Assembly (NCBI GenBank): GCA_943325425.2
Contig: CALPPJ020000060.1
Span: 1-7,309, forward strand
Source of the DNA: Bifidobacterium breve
GTDB lineage: Bacteria; Actinomycetota; Acidimicrobiia; Acidimicrobiales; Ilumatobacteraceae
Reading direction: 5' to 3'
DNA: 7,309 nt
Shown here: positions 6,167-7,309 of the stretch, piece after piece
How the letters are laid out: each line of letters opens with the position of its first letter
How positions within the stretch are numbered: position 1 is the stretch's first letter
The notes under the pieces: model-generated
Seen by the model: only the letters and a program-made list of their open reading frames with translations
Told to the model about the DNA's origin: nothing
The model's database searches: none
Translations under genes and position numbers: made by a program

Positions 6167-7309
6167 ATGACAATCAAAACTGATGGCACGTGTTTCGGCG
6201 ATCTGTGGCGCGATGCAGTGGCAACGCGCTCAAACGCACCGTTCTTGGTCTTTGAAACTTCGTCTGGATCCTCTCACTCATGGACCTATGCCGAGTTTGA
6301 TGATGTCGTCGCCCGTGCTGCCGCAAAGCTGACTGGTCTTGGGGTTGCTCAAGGCGACTCGGTCAATCTTGCGCTGACAAATTCGCCCGCCTTCGTCGCT
6401 CTATGGTTGGCAAGTATTCGTCTTGGCGCGTGGATTGTTCCGAGTGATCCGCAATCACGAACCCAAGAATTGATTGAACATCAATCGCGAACGCATACCC
6501 GAGTTGGAGTGTGTTCAGTTCATCGTGAAGATGAATTCCGTGCCGCAGCTCGTTCAATTCCGGTCATCGTGATCGATGAGGACGATTGCGAATTGGCAGT
6601 TTTCGGAACAGAGAAGTTCACTGATTGGCCGATGCTCAACATTCACGATCGTGCATCGGTGATGTTTACATCAGGAACCACGGGTCGCCCTAAAGGTGTT
6701 GACATCAGTCAAGCCAACTACGCGTTTGCCGGACAAGTGATGGCTACAGCACGCGGACTCACCCCCGACGATCGTCAGTTAGTGGTGTTGCCACTGTTTC
6801 ATGCCAATGCGCAGTACTACAGCTTTGCTTCGGCGATTGCCGTTGGTGCATCTGTTGCATTGATGAGCACCTTTAGTGCGACCCGCTTTTTACAACAAGC
6901 CAAGACTTACTCAGCGACTCATGCGAGTTTGTTCGCGGCGCCCATTCGCATGATCTTGGCGCGAGGCAATACACCAGTACCTGGTTTAGCCCTCAAACAT
7001 TGTTGGTATGCAATGAACATTGCCGAACATCAATATGCCGAACTCGCGGAATTGCTGTCATGCCAGCCACGACAGTTATATGGGATGACCGAAACAATTC
7101 CTGCAGTACTCACTGACGAAGAAGCAGCGCCGCGTCCTGATTGCATGGGCTATGTCTCGCCCGGTTGCATTCTTGATGTTCAAGACGGCGAAGGTCGTTC
7201 AGTTGCCGTTGGTGAAATCGGTGAAATCGTTGTCGGTGGGACGCCTGGTGTCACCTTGTTCAGCGGATACCTCGATGATCCCGCCACGACGGCAAAGAGT
7301 TATCGCAAT
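6167..7309 (+). CDS. AMP-forming acyl-CoA synthetase (ligase), C-terminus beyond the window
   Basis: An open frame of 381 codons that reaches the right edge without a stop; about 120-150 residues, including the mobile C-terminal domain, should lie beyond it. Members of this family adenylate a carboxylate with ATP and transfer it to CoA. Visible motifs: the P-loop FTSGTTGRPKGV (residues 167-178), LPLFHANAQ (208-216), the A5 motif YGMTET (305-310) and a GEIGEIVVGG region (349-358) leading into SGYLDDP (366-372). The stretch LFHANAQYYSFASAIAVGAS (210-229) recalls crotonobetaine/carnitine-CoA ligase (CaiC)-like enzymes and other short or medium acyl-CoA ligases more than NRPS adenylation domains; this is from memory of the family and does not fix the substrate. 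It is the last gene seen in the operon, 59 bases after subunit B, and probably activates the acid made by HyuAB. The aspartate of the A7 motif lies off the edge. Confidence 0.93.
   Translation, partial: MTIKTDGTCFGDLWRDAVATRSNAPFLVFETSSGSSHSWTYAEFDDVVARAAAKLTGLGVAQGDSVNLALTNSPAFVALWLASIRLGAWIVPSDPQSRTQELIEHQSRTHTRVGVCSVHREDEFRAAARSIPVIVIDEDDCELAVFGTEKFTDWPMLNIHDRASVMFTSGTTGRPKGVDISQANYAFAGQVMATARGLTPDDRQLVVLPLFHANAQYYSFASAIAVGASVALMSTFSATRFLQQAKTYSATHASLFAAPIRMILARGNTPVPGLALKHCWYAMNIAEHQYAELAELLSCQPRQLYGMTETIPAVLTDEEAAPRPDCMGYVSPGCILDVQDGEGRSVAVGEIGEIVVGGTPGVTLFSGYLDDPATTAKSYRN

Overview
The window looks like actinobacterial chromosomal DNA. The evidence is intermediate GC, frequent GTG starts, compact co-directional genes joined by 4-base stop/start overlaps, and an FCD-type GntR regulator heading a catabolic operon. 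A mid-GC lineage such as an aquatic Acidimicrobiia is possible, but this placement is a low-confidence inference. I saw no rRNA, tRNA, mobile element, CRISPR array or convincing terminator.

Layout. (1) Bases 1-650, minus strand: the 5' part of a gene that runs off the left edge. It encodes an AroQ-fold chorismate mutase domain followed by a VOC (vicinal oxygen chelate) domain of the 4-hydroxyphenylpyruvate dioxygenase / methylmalonyl-CoA epimerase type. (2) Bases 651-771: a divergent intergenic region with a plausible plus-strand promoter. Just downstream of its -10 is a perfect 7-base inverted repeat that matches the operator pattern of FadR-type GntR regulators. (3) Bases 772-7309, plus strand: one tightly packed run of genes in the order VOC dioxygenase-like protein, GntR/FCD regulator, a 28-codon mini-ORF, single-domain cupin, hydantoinase/oxoprolinase subunit A, subunit B, and an AMP-forming acyl-CoA ligase cut by the right edge. 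The first four genes and the A/B pair are joined by 4-base overlaps. The gaps before subunit A and before the ligase are about 42 and 59 bases, each with a strong Shine-Dalgarno sequence.

Working model (inference). The plus-strand genes form a ligand-controlled catabolic operon. The GntR protein represses it from the inverted repeat until a small acid binds its FCD domain. HyuAB carries out an ATP-dependent step, either opening a cyclic amide or carboxylating a ketone or similar compound. The ligase then converts the resulting acid to a CoA thioester. The VOC protein and the cupin are probable metal-dependent accessory or ring-cleavage/isomerase enzymes. The substrate cannot be read from the sequence. 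The divergent chorismate mutase-VOC gene has clearly higher third-position GC and is probably a separate transcription unit in aromatic amino acid or related metabolism.

The most interesting items are the chorismate mutase-VOC fusion with a non-canonical mutase active site, and the 28-codon ORF that overlaps its neighbours by 4 bases at both ends.
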